Positions 24,013-36,335 of a stretch of 64,000 nt of DNA are shown here, piece after piece. How positions within the stretch are numbered: position 1 is the stretch's first letter; each line of letters starts with the position of its first letter. Below the pieces are notes generated by a model, which was not told where the DNA came from, ran no database searches, and saw only the letters and a program-made list of their open reading frames with translations. Location of the stretch: the NCBI RefSeq assembly GCF_932294415.1, contig NC_065542.1:53812406-53876405 (forward strand), given 5' to 3'. Both the position numbers and the translations under genes were made by a program. Source of the DNA: Quercus robur. Its lineage: Eukaryota > Streptophyta > Magnoliopsida > Fagales > Fagaceae.

Positions 24013-27000
24013 ATGGCTGGACTTTTATCTGGGGAGTCATCGCATCATGGAACTTCTGATGGTGGGTCTTCAAGAAATTCTCAGGACAGGCAAGAGGAAT
24101 CGGGTCGATGGTATATGTCCAGAAAGGAAATAGAAGAAAATTCACCATCAAGAAGAGATGGGATTGACCTGAAGAAAGAAACATATTTACGCAAGTCGTA
24201 CTGCACATTTTTGCAGGATTTGGGAATGAGGCTAAAAGTGTAAGTCCATAATTATCAACTATTTTCTGTTTTCTTACAAAATATTTTACTAATAATATGC
24301 TATGCTTTTGGTTTCTTGTCAGTTTCAGTTCAATATGATTACAATCTGATGTTGATTTGAGTTTTTAGTTAAATTGCAAAAAGAAAAAGAAAATAAGAGT
24401 TATTTACTTGATGCATTTTGTTATTTTATTGGATATTTTGTTCCTGTGGAGTTTAAGGTCTATGATCTATCTAAGTTGTTATTTACATTCTGTATGTAAT
24501 AAGTTAGTCATCTTATTGATGGAATAAATATTTTTAGAATCACAAGCTGCCTCCTGATTAGAAAATTGATTTTTCTTATTTTCACAATGTTGGTTTTTCT
24601 CACTAAATCTAAAACATTGTGAAAATCTATGGAATTCCAATGGAGTAGAGAAATTTATGAATAAACAATTACTGGTCGTAATGTGAAGAGGTAGATATTT
24701 GTACACATGGGAATCCAAGCTGCAAATGAGCATATTCTTTGATGGCTAATTACATATGATATAGGCTTGTTGGGATGTTAGTCAAATGTTGGGATTTTAA
24801 CAATATGAGGGGCATTGTTACTATTAAGCAGCATCTCTATGGATAAAATAGTCATCTTTCATCCAAGAAGTGCTTTGGTGCTTGTTCGAGATAATGAGAT
24901 TTTGCTTCTATCTATTTGAAGAAGATTCATTTTGTTGTTTCACTCACCTGAAACTTTTTCTTTATTGGGGTAGGAATTTGTCCTACATATCAAGCACCTC
25001 CATGACTCCTTTGGATCAAAACCCTTAATTCAATTTCCCTCATTATGGAGGTTAACTTTTTTTTGACAAGCTTGTGTAACTCATAGAAGAATGTGTAAGC
25101 TATTTGTTTTAAACGGTTGTGATGGAATAGGTTAATATTTGCTATTCCATAAAGCATAAAATAAATGAGGAATCTTTGATGGTAAGTGTAGCCAACCAAA
25201 TAATAGGCAATGGAGACAGTATAAACAATTGGTTAGCACTATGGGTTGTACTTTATTAAAAAAAACTCTGTTTTTCTTTTGTTGTATCGCGATTTTAGTT
25301 GGTAGGGGGTTATAAGACTTCTTGTGGAGCTAAAGGGGATTAATTATGAACTCCTAGAGATTCTAGAAATTTGGAAGATCTCCATATGGTTTGAAGGCTT
25401 GTGTTGCTGAAAATGAATGTGTCAATTGAAAGAGGTTTTATCTTGTAAAGGATGTGATATACTTTTTATTCACTTTGTTCATCATAATATTTTTTTGTAT
25501 AAGTAGTTCATCATAAACTAGTATAGGACCTGTTTCTAAAATAAATAAAAAAGAACTAGTATAGGACCTATAGGTGAAATTCTACTGTGTTCAGTCTTTA
25601 AAACAAGCTCCCCCAATGTGTTTTTTATTTTTTGGTGACATGCAAACACTACCTCTTGTTTGCTTTGGAACATTTACCTTCATTGTGGCTTCTTTGTGAA
25701 TTGTGATTTTTACACCTCACAGTATTTGTATCAGCAACTGACCATAGCAGCTTATTCTTTGACCTCTATTTGCCAAACAAGAGTAATAAATTTTTTTCTT
25801 CTCAACGTATACACAAAGCAACATTGTTTTCGGTGTGGTGGAGAGATTTTAGTCTATAGTCCCCCCCACCCTCCAACCCCTTTTTATGGACATTGGTGTG
25901 TGGAGTTTGTTTGGTCTTCTATGAGTTATGCTACAGGGGGTCCCTGATTTGTTCGCAGCTTGGAAGGTCACTTTGGTAGACATTTAAATATGGCCTGTTT
26001 GGTTGTGTTGTTTAAATAACACAACACGTATTTCCACAACATTTTTTCACCCACACATATTTCTGCAATACTTAAAACAATGTTACTAGAACAATATTAC
26101 CAAACGGGCCCATAGTTTTTTGGAGGGCTGTGCCGTGTTGCATTATGTGATGTCTTTGGTGTTTCATTATGTGGTGTCTTTGGTGTGAATGGAATGCGAG
26201 ATGCTTTGAGGGAAGTGAGCGGTCTATTCTTGAGATTAAATCCCTCTTTTTCGATTGTTTACTGGATTAGAGTGTTGCTTTTAAATCTCTTCCTTGTTCT
26301 AATTTATTAGATATGCTTGAGCACCGTAATTTGAAAGATTGATTGTACTGCTACCTGAGTACACCCCCCATTTTGATCAGTAATTACTTTTAAAAAAAAA
26401 GTTGAGGAAGATTGTTTAAAATAATTGTGGTATAAAAGTATAAAACCAATGTGACATGTAGCAATAATGTTTTTGGACTCCTGTTACTCTCACATATGAC
26501 ATATCTAGATTGTATCTATGGTTTACACCCATTTGCTTAGTCTCCAGTTTCACCCCATAAGTTTTTATTTTTTATTTTTTTATTTTTTTGGGTTTGATTT
26601 TTTTTAGATCACATGTATTAATAGATTTGTTGGTATATTCTTTAACTATAAAACATATCTGTTAGTAAGTTGTTCACTAGGACATGGCCTGAATTACATT
26701 TTGACTGAACTTGTTCTCAATGCAGGCCCCAGGTAACCATAGCCACAGCAATAATATTTTGTCATCGGTTTTTTCTTCGCCAATCACACGCCAAGAATGA
26801 CAGAAGGGTAGGCTGTTCAATAACTCTTTCGAATTACTGTTACATTTGCAATTAACTCATCTGAACTTTTAATTTGTTGTGCATTGGTCTTTGTTAAATT
26901 TATTGCATGATTGATGGATCACATAAGTGTCGATGACCTGTGGTGTTGTTTGGTGGTGTGAAATTCAAGTAATAGATTTACATTGGAAAGCATTTTAAAG

Positions 27001-27376
27001 ATGTTGCATGTGAGAATTTCATTGTTATCTAGAACAAATGGAATGGATGCTACCCGTTAGGGTGTAGCCTAGTTGGTGGAGGCTTGGGGATGAGCTATAG
27101 ACCCAAACATCCTAGGTTTGATCCCCAATAGGAGTTCCCTTGGATAAACGGTTCTAGTGGGTGGGGTTGTGTGTCCCTGGTTTACCCCCTAGGGGTAGGT
27201 CCAAAAGGCTTTGCCTTGGTGAGGTTTTCATCATAAAAAAACGTGGAATGGATGCTTTGAAAAATATTTTTACGTATATTTGGCTATCAAAACTTATCCA
27301 ACATTTTTTTGATATGCTTGGCCAATAGACCATTTTCTTTCCTTTTTGTTTTCTTTGTTTTGTTTTGTTTTGTTTT

Positions 27377-27416
<40 letters not shown>

Positions 27417-30400
27417 TGAAAACATTTAATCCAATAAGGAAAGGGGTAAACACTAAATGATACTTGTTGAATGAAAAATGAGTTAATGTGAGATTTTAAA
27501 TAGGAAAAGTGTGATTAAATAATGGGAAAATTGGGTATTTCAAAGTTTCCTTATTGTGTGAAGTCTGTGTTGTGTTAATGAGTTTGTGCAAGTTTCTTGT
27601 ATGAAGGATGGTTGTGGACGTTGGTTCTGATTTGTATTGGATACACGGTGCAGTTTTATTTTCTTGTATTTTTTTATTGTGCTTTATAGGATAAATTTGT
27701 CTTGTTTGTGTAATGGTGAGTGGCTAGGAATAATTGGAAATTGCTTTTGGTTGCAATCCAATATGGTTTATCAAGTTATGAAGAATGATTTTGCCCATAA
27801 TTGTTGATCCACAATAAGTCATAAAAAAAAGAGTATTTTTCTTTAAAGTTAACAATTATTAGATTATGTTATGAAGATTATATAATTTTTAATGCTTTAT
27901 ATCCAATCTAATGTCAATCAGCTGTTGAAGTCTTGGAATTTGAATATATTATTATTGTCATACTTTCTTGCTTATGAAATATATTCTATTTTAAAGTTTT
28001 TTTTTCAAAAAAAATTAATTATTGTTCAAACTTTTCCTATTGTTTATGCCAATTTAGGTACAAATAATTTCTTTAGGGAAAGGGTAAAGACCAAAAGCAC
28101 ACTGTATGAAATATTTTCCTAAATATTTACAAAAGAAAATTTGAAAGATTTTAAAAAATCAATAAAAGTTGTGAAATGGGCGCTGCCTAATGCAGTCATC
28201 CAATCATGCAGTGATATAATAGATAAAGTCTCATTCCAACTTTTAATATTCTCATGACAACCAACTGTCTCTTGCTAACTTTCAAGCAGGTCAGCATAAT
28301 CGAAGAGACTAAATAGGGAAAAAAACACAAACTATCAAATCTCTTTTGTAATTGAGCAATATAGTAAAAGATGATCAATAGTCTCTACAAATATTATCCA
28401 ATGTTGTCCTAGTAAAATAAATAAATAAATTCTGAGGTACCTTATATATCACCCTATATTTTTGAAGTCCTAAAGGCTATATCTCAACGGGGAAGGGGTG
28501 TCCAAGGGTATATTTCAACCTCTGTGTCACTTGTTGATGTAAGACCCACTATGCTCTCATGTGGCTCATGAAATGGCATGGCTTAGGACATGTGGTCCTA
28601 TTGAGTAGTACATCCATTTGTCACGATCCAAGGAAGCATTGGTCACATTTGTGTCATGCCTCAGAAAGACTAACCACGTTACAATTGGGGCACCTTGCAA
28701 GCACTTAACGTAGTCTAGCTCAGCCTAGTTAACACTCAAAGTGGACTCAACACACTTCTCCAATCCAATCCACATAATTTGGGTTATCACATTCTCCCCT
28801 TTTTAAATTTTGACATCCTCATCAAGTTCCATGTGCTGCAGTGCCCTTAGTTGGGTTGGCTTTGATATCATTTGTGACGCAGTGATCAAATGTGACTAAT
28901 GCTTTACTAGTCATTGTGCCATGCCTCAGAAACAAGAATAAGACCCTTTGCTAATCATTGTAATCACTTGTTGTCATGGGAAAAATTGAGGAACCTTTTT
29001 ACATGTGGTTTTGGTGGGTTTGGCTTTAGGAGAATTTGTGGCTTTGAAGGCTTGGATTGTTGAAGTAAGGGTTATTTGGTTGTGATAGTACTTAAAATGT
29101 GGGCTTTTGATCGATAAAAGGACTAGTCAAGTTACAATTGCCACTCTTCGTAATTACTTGTTGAGGTAGGACCAATTGAGAAATTTGTGGTTGTGGTGGG
29201 TTCAAGGTGTTGTGTAGTTGTGATTGATAAAAGAAAAGAAATGGCTTGATTTGTAGATGCTAGAGTGGAAAAAGAGAGAATCATATGGTGTTTAGGGACT
29301 ATATGAACAATACTAGTGAATGGTATCGCAAGGAAAACGGCAATAACAAAGCCTTGAGTTCCAAAATTTTGGGGTTGGCTATGGATCCTCATCAAATTAG
29401 TTAGGTCAGTTACGTGTATTCTTTTCCTCTATTCTATTTTATCTAAAGGCATACTATAGTACGGCAAGGAAAACACCAATAACAAAGCCTTGAGTTCCAA
29501 GATTTTGGAGTTGGCTATGGATCCTCAACAAATTAGTTAGGGTCAGCCACCTGTATTTTTCTCCATTCTATTCTATTTAAAATCACAATCTTTGTTACTT
29601 CCTTAATTGACATGTCCTTTTTTATTACTTTAACTAGTGTTAATTTTGGTCCTCTACCTTTTTTGTTCCCTCAACTTGGTTCAAAACTCACCTTTTTTAA
29701 TGAGGTCGAACTTACCAAGGTAAGTTCCTTTGGACCCACCCTTGGGGAGTAAACCACAAATACACGACCCTTCCCACTAGAACGGTAGAACCGTGGTAAT
29801 CCTAGTGGGGATTGAACTTAGGATGCATGAATCTATAGCTCATCCCAAGCCTCCAACCACTAGACTGCACCTTGACTGGTAATTCACTCTTTCTTGCTAC
29901 ATGAAAAAGATTGGTTGTAAAGAACATACAAAGGAGAATGGCAAATATGCCTCAATATGCAACACACTCAATATTTTTATTAATCAATTCCATCTTGTTT
30001 GAGTTTAATAAAACACTTACATAGACCATTTTATTAAACTCAAAAAAGTTATATTGACCATTTTATTAACTTCTAGAAGTAGGATAAAAAAGGAAGAACT
30101 TGGACTGTGACTAGCAAACCAAACCCTATTTGAATTGAATCAAGGTCTGCACATAAAGGCCCATAAAGAAAGTAAGAGTTACTCTTAATATAAGAAATTC
30201 CGTGGCCCATGCCCAACAATTGTAGAAATACTAAAATACCCTTGACTCTATAACGACCAAATAAAATATAAAAACTTAATTAAGTACTATGGACATTTAT
30301 TCTTGGCTTTGCCTTCACCTTAGGCTTTCAAAGAGGAAATTGATTCTCTAACCATCCTATCACTTGGATAACCCAATTTGACATAGTAAACAGCTGGGGT

Positions 30401-33400
30401 GGGACTTACCACACGCCTGCCCAATGTGCTCTTATCAGTCTTATCCAATTCAATTTACATGATTCAGGGTATCACACTTTACTATTTAAAGGGAACTTTC
30501 ACACCACCAGAACCTTTTTAGCATGAAATGGTTCCTAACATTGAACCTCTTAACTTATAACCTAAAATTTTTCAGACCATCTCCAAAGTGGTTTATATTT
30601 TCCTCCACTTAAGGAAAATTGCAATACAACAAATCAGAAACTCAACCACATAACTTATAAAAGGAAATGCCACATATTCTGATGTCAAATCTTGGAAAGC
30701 AAGATATGCTAGTACTCCACTCCCATCTATGTTGAACAACCTGGATACGAAGCCAGCTAAAGCATATTTGACCCAGTTAAAAGAAATGTGTCTGGGAAAA
30801 GGTCTTTCAAACAAGAGTCACCCTGCCAATGAGCTTTAGCTCAACTGGCACCCCCTCTTATAAGTGGTAGGTGGAGGGTGAGATCTTGTGTCCAAGACCC
30901 ATTGGGTACACAACTTGCCAATAAAAAAGACATCATTACACCATAATTCATGCTGATGATCTTTAGTCACATCCAATAATGAATTTCTTTTATATGATGT
31001 ATTATCAATTTTAAGACATTTGATGACCCTAGAATCCCAGAATTTATTTTTTGACTGTGATGACCCTTAATTGGTCCTCTGCTGGATGCTGACTCTGAAA
31101 GCAAAGCTTCATGGTTTGGAAATGACGGTTTCAATTAGATTATTCATTACTTTATGTTTGAAGTGACAATGTGACATTATTGAATGTTTGAGGTTAGTCA
31201 CATGTCTCTTCAACCATTTAGTGCCAATCCCAGTTGATCTGTATGACAAATGGTCAGATTGTTCTTTTCTAGATTGATTTTACAGACTGGAGTGGCCTCT
31301 GCATTTGTGCTAAGCGATTGATACTTTTCTCAGTAAGCGGGGTTTGGCCAAGTGGTATACCTTTCTTTAGTTATTGATTGATATGTTAATAATACAAGCT
31401 CAATAAATTTAGTTTAATAATTTTATTGTAGCTTTTATTCATTGATATCATTTTCGTTTTTGATATATGAATAACATAATTATTTAAATGATTTTCATGC
31501 TGATCTACATTTGGTTGTACTTGCTGTGGTAGTTACTGAATTTACAGTCTATATGATGGTAGTGGTGTAATGTCAAAAAGGTTTTTTTTACATTGCTGCT
31601 TTTCCCCTTATGGATTTCCTCATTGAGTAAATTTTAAACTGGGCAGATTAATTAAGAAAATTAAAAGAGTTGAGTTAAAGTGATTGTCCATCAGTTATTA
31701 TGCCTAACTCCATTAATATGCTTGGCAGACTATTGCAACTGTGTGTATGTTCCTGGCCGGGAAGGTTGAAGAAACTCCTCGTCCACTAAAGGATGTTATT
31801 CTTGTTTCATATGAGATAATCCACAAAAAAGATCCTGCTGCGGCCCAGAGGATCAAACAGAAGGTGTTCACTTACTGATGGTGCTTACACCTGTTTTTTG
31901 TGTAGTTCCTGAGATTAATGTTTCCCTAGTTGAGTTGTTACTGCCAGTACTTCAGCTCTACCTCCTACTCTCTCTCATGTAGATTGATTATCTTTCCTTA
32001 AATTTGTGATCTCATGACATCCACCTTTCTAATTCAAGTTGCCGCCTTTTTTATTCAAGTTGCAACCTCTAATTGTTCATTTTTCGCTTAAGAGTCAATC
32101 TAAGGTAGCCATGCAGGTAGAGCATGATCCTGTCCTTTTTTGCAATCCACTTAAAAGAGATTGTTTGTTTGGTAATTACAGTACCCAGCAAATAATTATG
32201 CTGAAGTGCCATAACATACATATTTATAAAATTTCTTCCCCTATCCCTCCTTTAATAATAAATTCTTACCCAGCCTCCTCACTCTTCACACCAACAGCTG
32301 TACCATTGGTAAACTATCTCCTTGATACCTTTCAGTTCTATTGCTCTCTTCGTTTTTAATGTTTTATGTATTGTAGTTGTTCTTGTAGTTGTCTCATTGA
32401 TCCTCATCTTACATGCAGGAAGTATATGAGCAACAAAAGGAGCTAATTTTACTTGGGGAGAGGGTTGTGCTTGCTACTTTAGGTTTTGACCTTAATGTTC
32501 ACCACCCATATAAGCCCCTTGTTGAAGCTATAAAGAAATTCAAGGTTGCTCAGAATGCCCTTGCTCAGGTTGCTTGGAATTTTGTGAATGACGGGTATGA
32601 CCCAACGGTTTTTCTTCTAAGTTTTAATAATTACTGTTCAATGGTTTCTTTTCCTTCTCTTGCTCTTCTTCACACACTGGAAAGTGGCTTGCAGGCTGAG
32701 AACATCGCTCTGCCTGCAATTTAAGCCTCATCACATTGCGGCAGGTGCCATTTTCCTTGCTGCCAAGTTCCTCAAAGTGAAGCTTCCATCGGATGGTGAG
32801 AAGGTCTGGTGGCAAGAATTTGATGTCACCCCACGCCAATTGGAGGGTTGGTCTCCTCCCTTTATCTAGTAGTAGAAATTATTTAGACCCAAGGGGACAG
32901 CCTTTAACAGCCCTGTGGCTAAAATGCTTCCTGTTGTTTGCTGGTAGCATTTTTCCTTTTAGAATAGTGAAAATTGACCAAAGCCGGATGATTGTAGCTG
33001 TCCTTTACATATCATTCCTTCTGCTAGTGCCTAGCAATAGAATTGCTGGGCAGTATGGAAAGAACGATAGAAGTGGATGGCTTCTGTCGCCTGATGAAGG
33101 TCAGAAGTTGCCACCTCCCCAAGGTGGCATACAATAAAAGATTTGCCATGGGTATTTCTGTTCAAGTGGTGGGCTGTCCTTTTGAGTTTTCATTAGGTGG
33201 ATATATCTAAATATTCTCTTTAATCATTATGGTTATTTTATCTTGCAGAGGTTAGTAATCAAATGCTGGAACTCTATGAGCAAAACAGAGTGCCCCCATC
33301 CCAGGGGAGCGAAGTGGAAGGAAGTGGTGGTGGTGGGTCAAGTCATCGAACCCCTGGAAAATCTCAATCTGTAAATGAGGAACAAGCTTCAAAGCAAGTA

Positions 33401-34282
33401 TCATCTCGTCCAATGCCTGATCATTTATCTGCTGACCATCATGGCATGCCACCAAGAAGCATGCAAAATCAAAATAATGAAAATGGGAGTGCAGAGATGG
33501 GTAGTGTTATTACTGATCACAAGGTGGATGTAGAATTTAAAGATAGTCAGCATCTTGAGCATTTGCCCCAAAAGGAGAACATGAGAGAAGTTCCAATTAG
33601 ATCCAAGCCTGGAACAGAGCGAGTTGTGAGTGAAGACCAAGAAAGGAATAGTGGGAGAAATGAGACTGCAGAACCAGGAGAGTGGAGGGATGATGGTGCC
33701 TCACGTAAGTCCAGCAGCATGGTTGGTCGAAATCTGGAGCTTCGGGAAGGTCCCCTTGGCCAGTCACCCAAAGAAGCAATCAAGATGATTGACAAGGACA
33801 AGGTTAAGGCGGCACTTGAGAAAAGAAGGAAGTCTCGTGGGGAATTTACACGGAAGAAAGATGTGATAGATGAGGATGATCTCATTGAGAGGGAACTAGA
33901 AGATGGGGTTGAATTGGCAGCTGAGGATGAGAAAAACAAGCGTGATAGAAGGCAAGGCTGGTCGAAATCTGAGAATTTAGATTATGGCAAGGACCATTTG
34001 GAAATTGGAGATGAAAACCACATGGGCATAAAAGGGCAATCATCAAGGGGACTGGAAGTAGAGAATGCAGAAGAGGGAGAGATGTTAGATGATACTTCGC
34101 CTATGCCAAATAGCCGTAAGAGAAAAGGTGGGAGCCCACTGGATAGACAGTTGGAGGGGAAGAAGCGGCATGATTATGTGCCGGGTTACAACCATGATTC
34201 TATAGAAGATGGACATAGGATGAGTCGAGTAGGTTATCCAGATAGGGAGCACAGAAGGCATTCCCAGGAGAATCATTTGTGA
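24013..34282 (+). CDS. CYCT1: Cyclin-T1 (CYCT1;4/1;5-like), cyclin subunit of P-TEFb-type CDK9/CDKC kinase (601 aa)
   Basis: Seven coding exons join in frame: 24013-24239, 26726-26807, 31729-31863, 32419-32594, 32695-32846 and 33249-34282, with 26726-26807 being only 82 nt; a non-coding exon precedes them. (The CDS thus has six coding segments plus the leader exon.) The two cyclin folds span about residues 45-255: [20 protein letters not shown], then [17 protein letters not shown] with the conserved Lys/Glu of the cyclin box, then [20 protein letters not shown]. The C-terminal third is hydrophilic, with [13 protein letters not shown] and a basic MPNSRKRKG tract. T-type cyclins pair with CDKC kinases that phosphorylate the RNA polymerase II CTD. 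The length is slightly above Arabidopsis CYCT1;4 and 1;5 as remembered. The start [15 protein letters not shown] matches that subgroup. No broken exon was seen. Confidence 0.94.
25840..26400 (+). mobile_element. L1-type LINE ORF2 C-terminal fragment, interrupted by a MITE
   Basis: Translation shows the C-terminal zf-RVT-region style of plant L1 ORF2: before the [15 protein letters not shown] and a GHFGRH motif; after it, WRAVPCCIM, then [20 protein letters not shown] and the tail [10 protein letters not shown] followed by a stop. It ends in TAATTACTTTTAAAAAAAAA. A 24-bp tandem duplication (TTGCATTATGTGATGTCTTT-type) and stops show that it is dead. It is 5'-truncated and lies in the cyclin-T intron between the first two coding exons. 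Confidence 0.75.
25989..26116. mobile_element. MITE nested in the L1 fragment
   Basis: The ends TATGGCCTGTTTGG and, on the opposite strand, TATGGGCCCGTTTGG are inverted. The interior contains GTTGTTTAAATAACACAACA and AACAATGTTACTAGAACAAT. A related copy lies at 59562-59710. It splits the L1 ORF2 fragment, so it inserted after the LINE. Confidence 0.7.
27039..27256 (+). mobile_element. Full-length tRNA-derived SINE (family A) with 13-bp target duplication
   Basis: Exact direct repeats TGGAATGGATGCT (27039-27051 and 27244-27256) bound a 192-bp element. Near its 5' end GTGTAGCCTAGTTGGTGGAG is A-box-like, and GGTTTGATCCCC is B-box-like. The 3' end is CATCATAAAAAAACG. It lies in the cyclin-T intron 26808-31728. 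Inverted relatives occur at 13566-13678 and 29700-29880. Confidence 0.9.
27362..27415. repeat. GTTTT microsatellite followed by a 38-base poly(T) run
   Basis: Three to four TTTTG units lead into one of the longest homopolymers in the window. Read on the minus strand it looks like a poly(A) tail, but no retroelement body is recognisable beside it. Confidence 0.85.
28480..28900. repeat. Uncharacterised interspersed repeat fragment
   Basis: It contains CAATCCACATAATTTGGGTT followed by ATCACATTCTCC and, later, GGCTTTGATATCATTTGTGA, phrases typical of widespread plant retroelement-derived repeats. A similar phrase (CAATTCAATTTACATGATTC then AGGGTATCACA) recurs at about 30445-30475. No boundaries or coding content. 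Confidence 0.35.
29325..29590. repeat. Tandem duplication of ~136 bp containing an inverted Au-like SINE 3' end
   Basis: GCAAGGAAAACGGCAATAAC starts near 29328 and GCAAGGAAAACACCAATAAC near 29464. The two copies match over about 120 bp with a few differences. Each contains AACAAAGCCTTGAGTTCC and AATTTTG next to GGCTATGGATCC, the inverse of the GGATCCATAGC / CTAAGGCTTTGTTG ending seen at 48837-48890. Confidence 0.75.
29700..29880 (-). mobile_element. tRNA-derived SINE (family A), minus strand
   Basis: The reverse complement matches the family-A SINE at 27052-27243 along most of its length, including the GGTTTACTCCCC, B-box-like GTTCAATCCCCAC and A-box-like GCTTGGGATGAGCTATAG segments. The T run near 29695 is its inverted tail. 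Target duplications were not resolved. Confidence 0.7.
30180..30219 (-). mobile_element. Short LTR-like end fragment
   Basis: GGCCCATGCCCAACAATTGT is the inverse of the LTR-like start at 10146. Only about 40 bp are recognisable. Confidence 0.25.
30826..30932 (+). mobile_element. tRNA-derived SINE (family B)
   Basis: CCAATGAGCTTTAGCTCAAC (A-box-like) and CAAGACCCATTGGGTACACA precede AACTTGCCAATAAAAAA. This is the same family as 23773-23886. It lies in the 4.9-kb cyclin-T intron. Confidence 0.6.
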
Positions 34283-34640
34283 GTGGTAAGGTGCTGTGTG
34301 TAAGTCTTACATGGTTACTATGATCTGAGACAGTCAGAATGCTGAGTAGACATTTACATATGTTTGATTTGGATTATCATGTAAGCCAAATCTGTATTGT
34401 AAAAGATGGTGATAGATGAGGGTATTTCAACATGTATAATGGCAGGGCCGGTGAGGAAGTAATTTATTTAGTCAGCGTCAAGAACTGATCCCAGATCCAC
34501 TCCTCCCTGGTAAATGCTTTGCAAATGTGCTACGGAGAAGAGGAATGTAGCGTTTTTGCCACATTTTTGGAGAACATATTGTTTATTAGTTCACTTGACC
34601 ATAATTATATAAACACCTATAATTTAAGTCTCATTTTCCT
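34283..34640 (+). other. 3' UTR of the cyclin-T gene (approximate)
   Basis: Non-coding sequence immediately after the TGA. No single polyadenylation signal stands out, so the right end is a guess. Confidence 0.35.
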
Positions 34641-35118
34641 GGCAAGCTTGTTGAAATTGTTATATCCATGTGAGTAGTGCATTACTTAATTTCTTTGTGC
34701 TCAACTTTTGTTCTATCTATATGTTAATTGTTATTTTCTAGCAAGATTATTTTTTCTTGGTAGCTATATTAGACAACACAAATATAGAACATAAGACAGT
34801 TTGCTGACTTCATCAGTGCCAGTGATTACTTTAGAAAGGTCTTGGTATAAAAGACTTGGCCCAAGAGGGCTTGTAAAACAGGCTCTAAGCGTTGATTGTG
34901 AATGACTACAAATGGGAAATCTGGGTCAGATCCCTTCGATTTCATGAATTGAAGTCAGCCATAAATGATTTGTCAATGCTTCTGTTCTTTGAGGGTGCTT
35001 ATTCTGTCTAGAGTTGTGATTTGGGGATATACATGGTGGAGCTTAATTGAACGAGGAGGAAAAGAATCATTGTTGGGAACTTGGGATTGGCTTGTTTGCA
35101 ATTGAGCTAACCTTCTTA

Positions 35119-35880
35119 GGGTGAAGCATTAGAGTGAGTGAACGTTATATTTATATTATAAAAAGTAGCGTAGATCTAAGAGCACACAACTTTGACATGA
35201 CAGATTGTGAGTGATTGTCTATCACTTACAGATGAGTATACTATTTTTCGTCCATCACTCATGCTCTGCTATATAATAGTTGTAGCAAAAAAAATTGTGA
35301 GGGTGAAGCATTGGAGTAAGTGAACTTTATAAAAAAGTAGCGGAGTTCTAAGACCACATACCATATTACAACTTTTTTGCTACAACTTTGACGTAACAGA
35401 TTGTGAGTAGTTGTTTATCACTTACAGATGAGTCTACCATTTTTCTTCTACCACTCACACCCTGTCACGTAAAAGTTGTAGCAAAAAAATTGTGAGGGTG
35501 AAGCATTAGAGTGGGTGAACTTTATAAAAAGCAGTGTAGTTTTAAGATCACTTTCCATTTTACAACTTTTTGCCACAATTTTGATGTGGCAGTCTGTGAG
35601 TAGTTGTCTATCACTTATAGAAGAGTCCACCATTTTTCTTCCACCACTCCCACTTTACCATGTAGCAAAAAAATTGTGAGAGTGAAGCACCAAAGTGAGT
35701 GAACTTTATAAAAAGTAGTGTAGTTCTAAGACCACACCTTATTTTACAACTTTTTACCACAACTTTGATTTGGCAGATTATGAGTAGTTATCTATTATTT
35801 ACAGATGAGTTCACCATTTTTCTTCCACTACTCACACCTTGCCACATAACAGTTATAGCAAAAAAAAAAAAACTGTGAGA
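35119..35880 (+). repeat. Tandem array of four ~185-195-bp MITE-like units
   Basis: The unit starting GTGAAGCATTAGAGTGAGTG repeats from about 35121, 35303, 35498 and 35681. Each unit carries an inverted pair: TTTTTGCTACAACTTTGACG at its middle and CACGTAAAAGTTGTAGCAAA near its end. A single unit therefore resembles a hairpin MITE plus spacer. Related single-copy inverted repeats occur near 12690-12815 and 61018-61165. Copies differ at several per cent. Confidence 0.8.
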
Positions 35881-36335
35881 TAAATTGTGCTAGGTTTTCT
35901 CTAAAAAGTAGCATAGTTAGAGCTATTTTGGATCACCTGGGAGCCGAAAGAGAAAATGCTTGTTGGGCATAGAAATACTTTAGCTCAGGGTCACACGAAG
36001 GGCATTAGAGCATCCACAGCAGTGGAGCTATAATGCTATAATGCTAAAATTTAGCTCCACAAACACAAAAACCTTGCTGCAGCAGTGGAGCTAAATCTAA
36101 AAAATTTAGCTCCATTGCTACAGTGCACATCTATAAATAGATGTGCACTGTTCATAACATCTAAAAGAAAAAAAATATTATTATATTAAATTTCTCTCTC
36201 TTCTTTTATTAAAAAAATATTTTTTCCTTTTTCTTTCTTTTCTCTCTCTCTCTCCGGTGTCACTTCTTTCTTCCTCTTTCTTCATCTTCCAGTCCTCCAT
36301 TTTAATCAAACCAGCCTCTCTGCTCAGTCCTCCGA

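Noticed and set aside
32793-33137. 114-codon ORF overlapping a cyclin-T exon
   Set aside because: It reads a different frame from the cyclin exon 32695-32846 and continues into intron; conserved cyclin residues lie in the other frame.
35119-35880. Regular repeats considered as a CRISPR-like array
   Set aside because: Units are about 190 bp, contain inverted MITE ends and no unique spacers; this is a eukaryotic tandem repeat.
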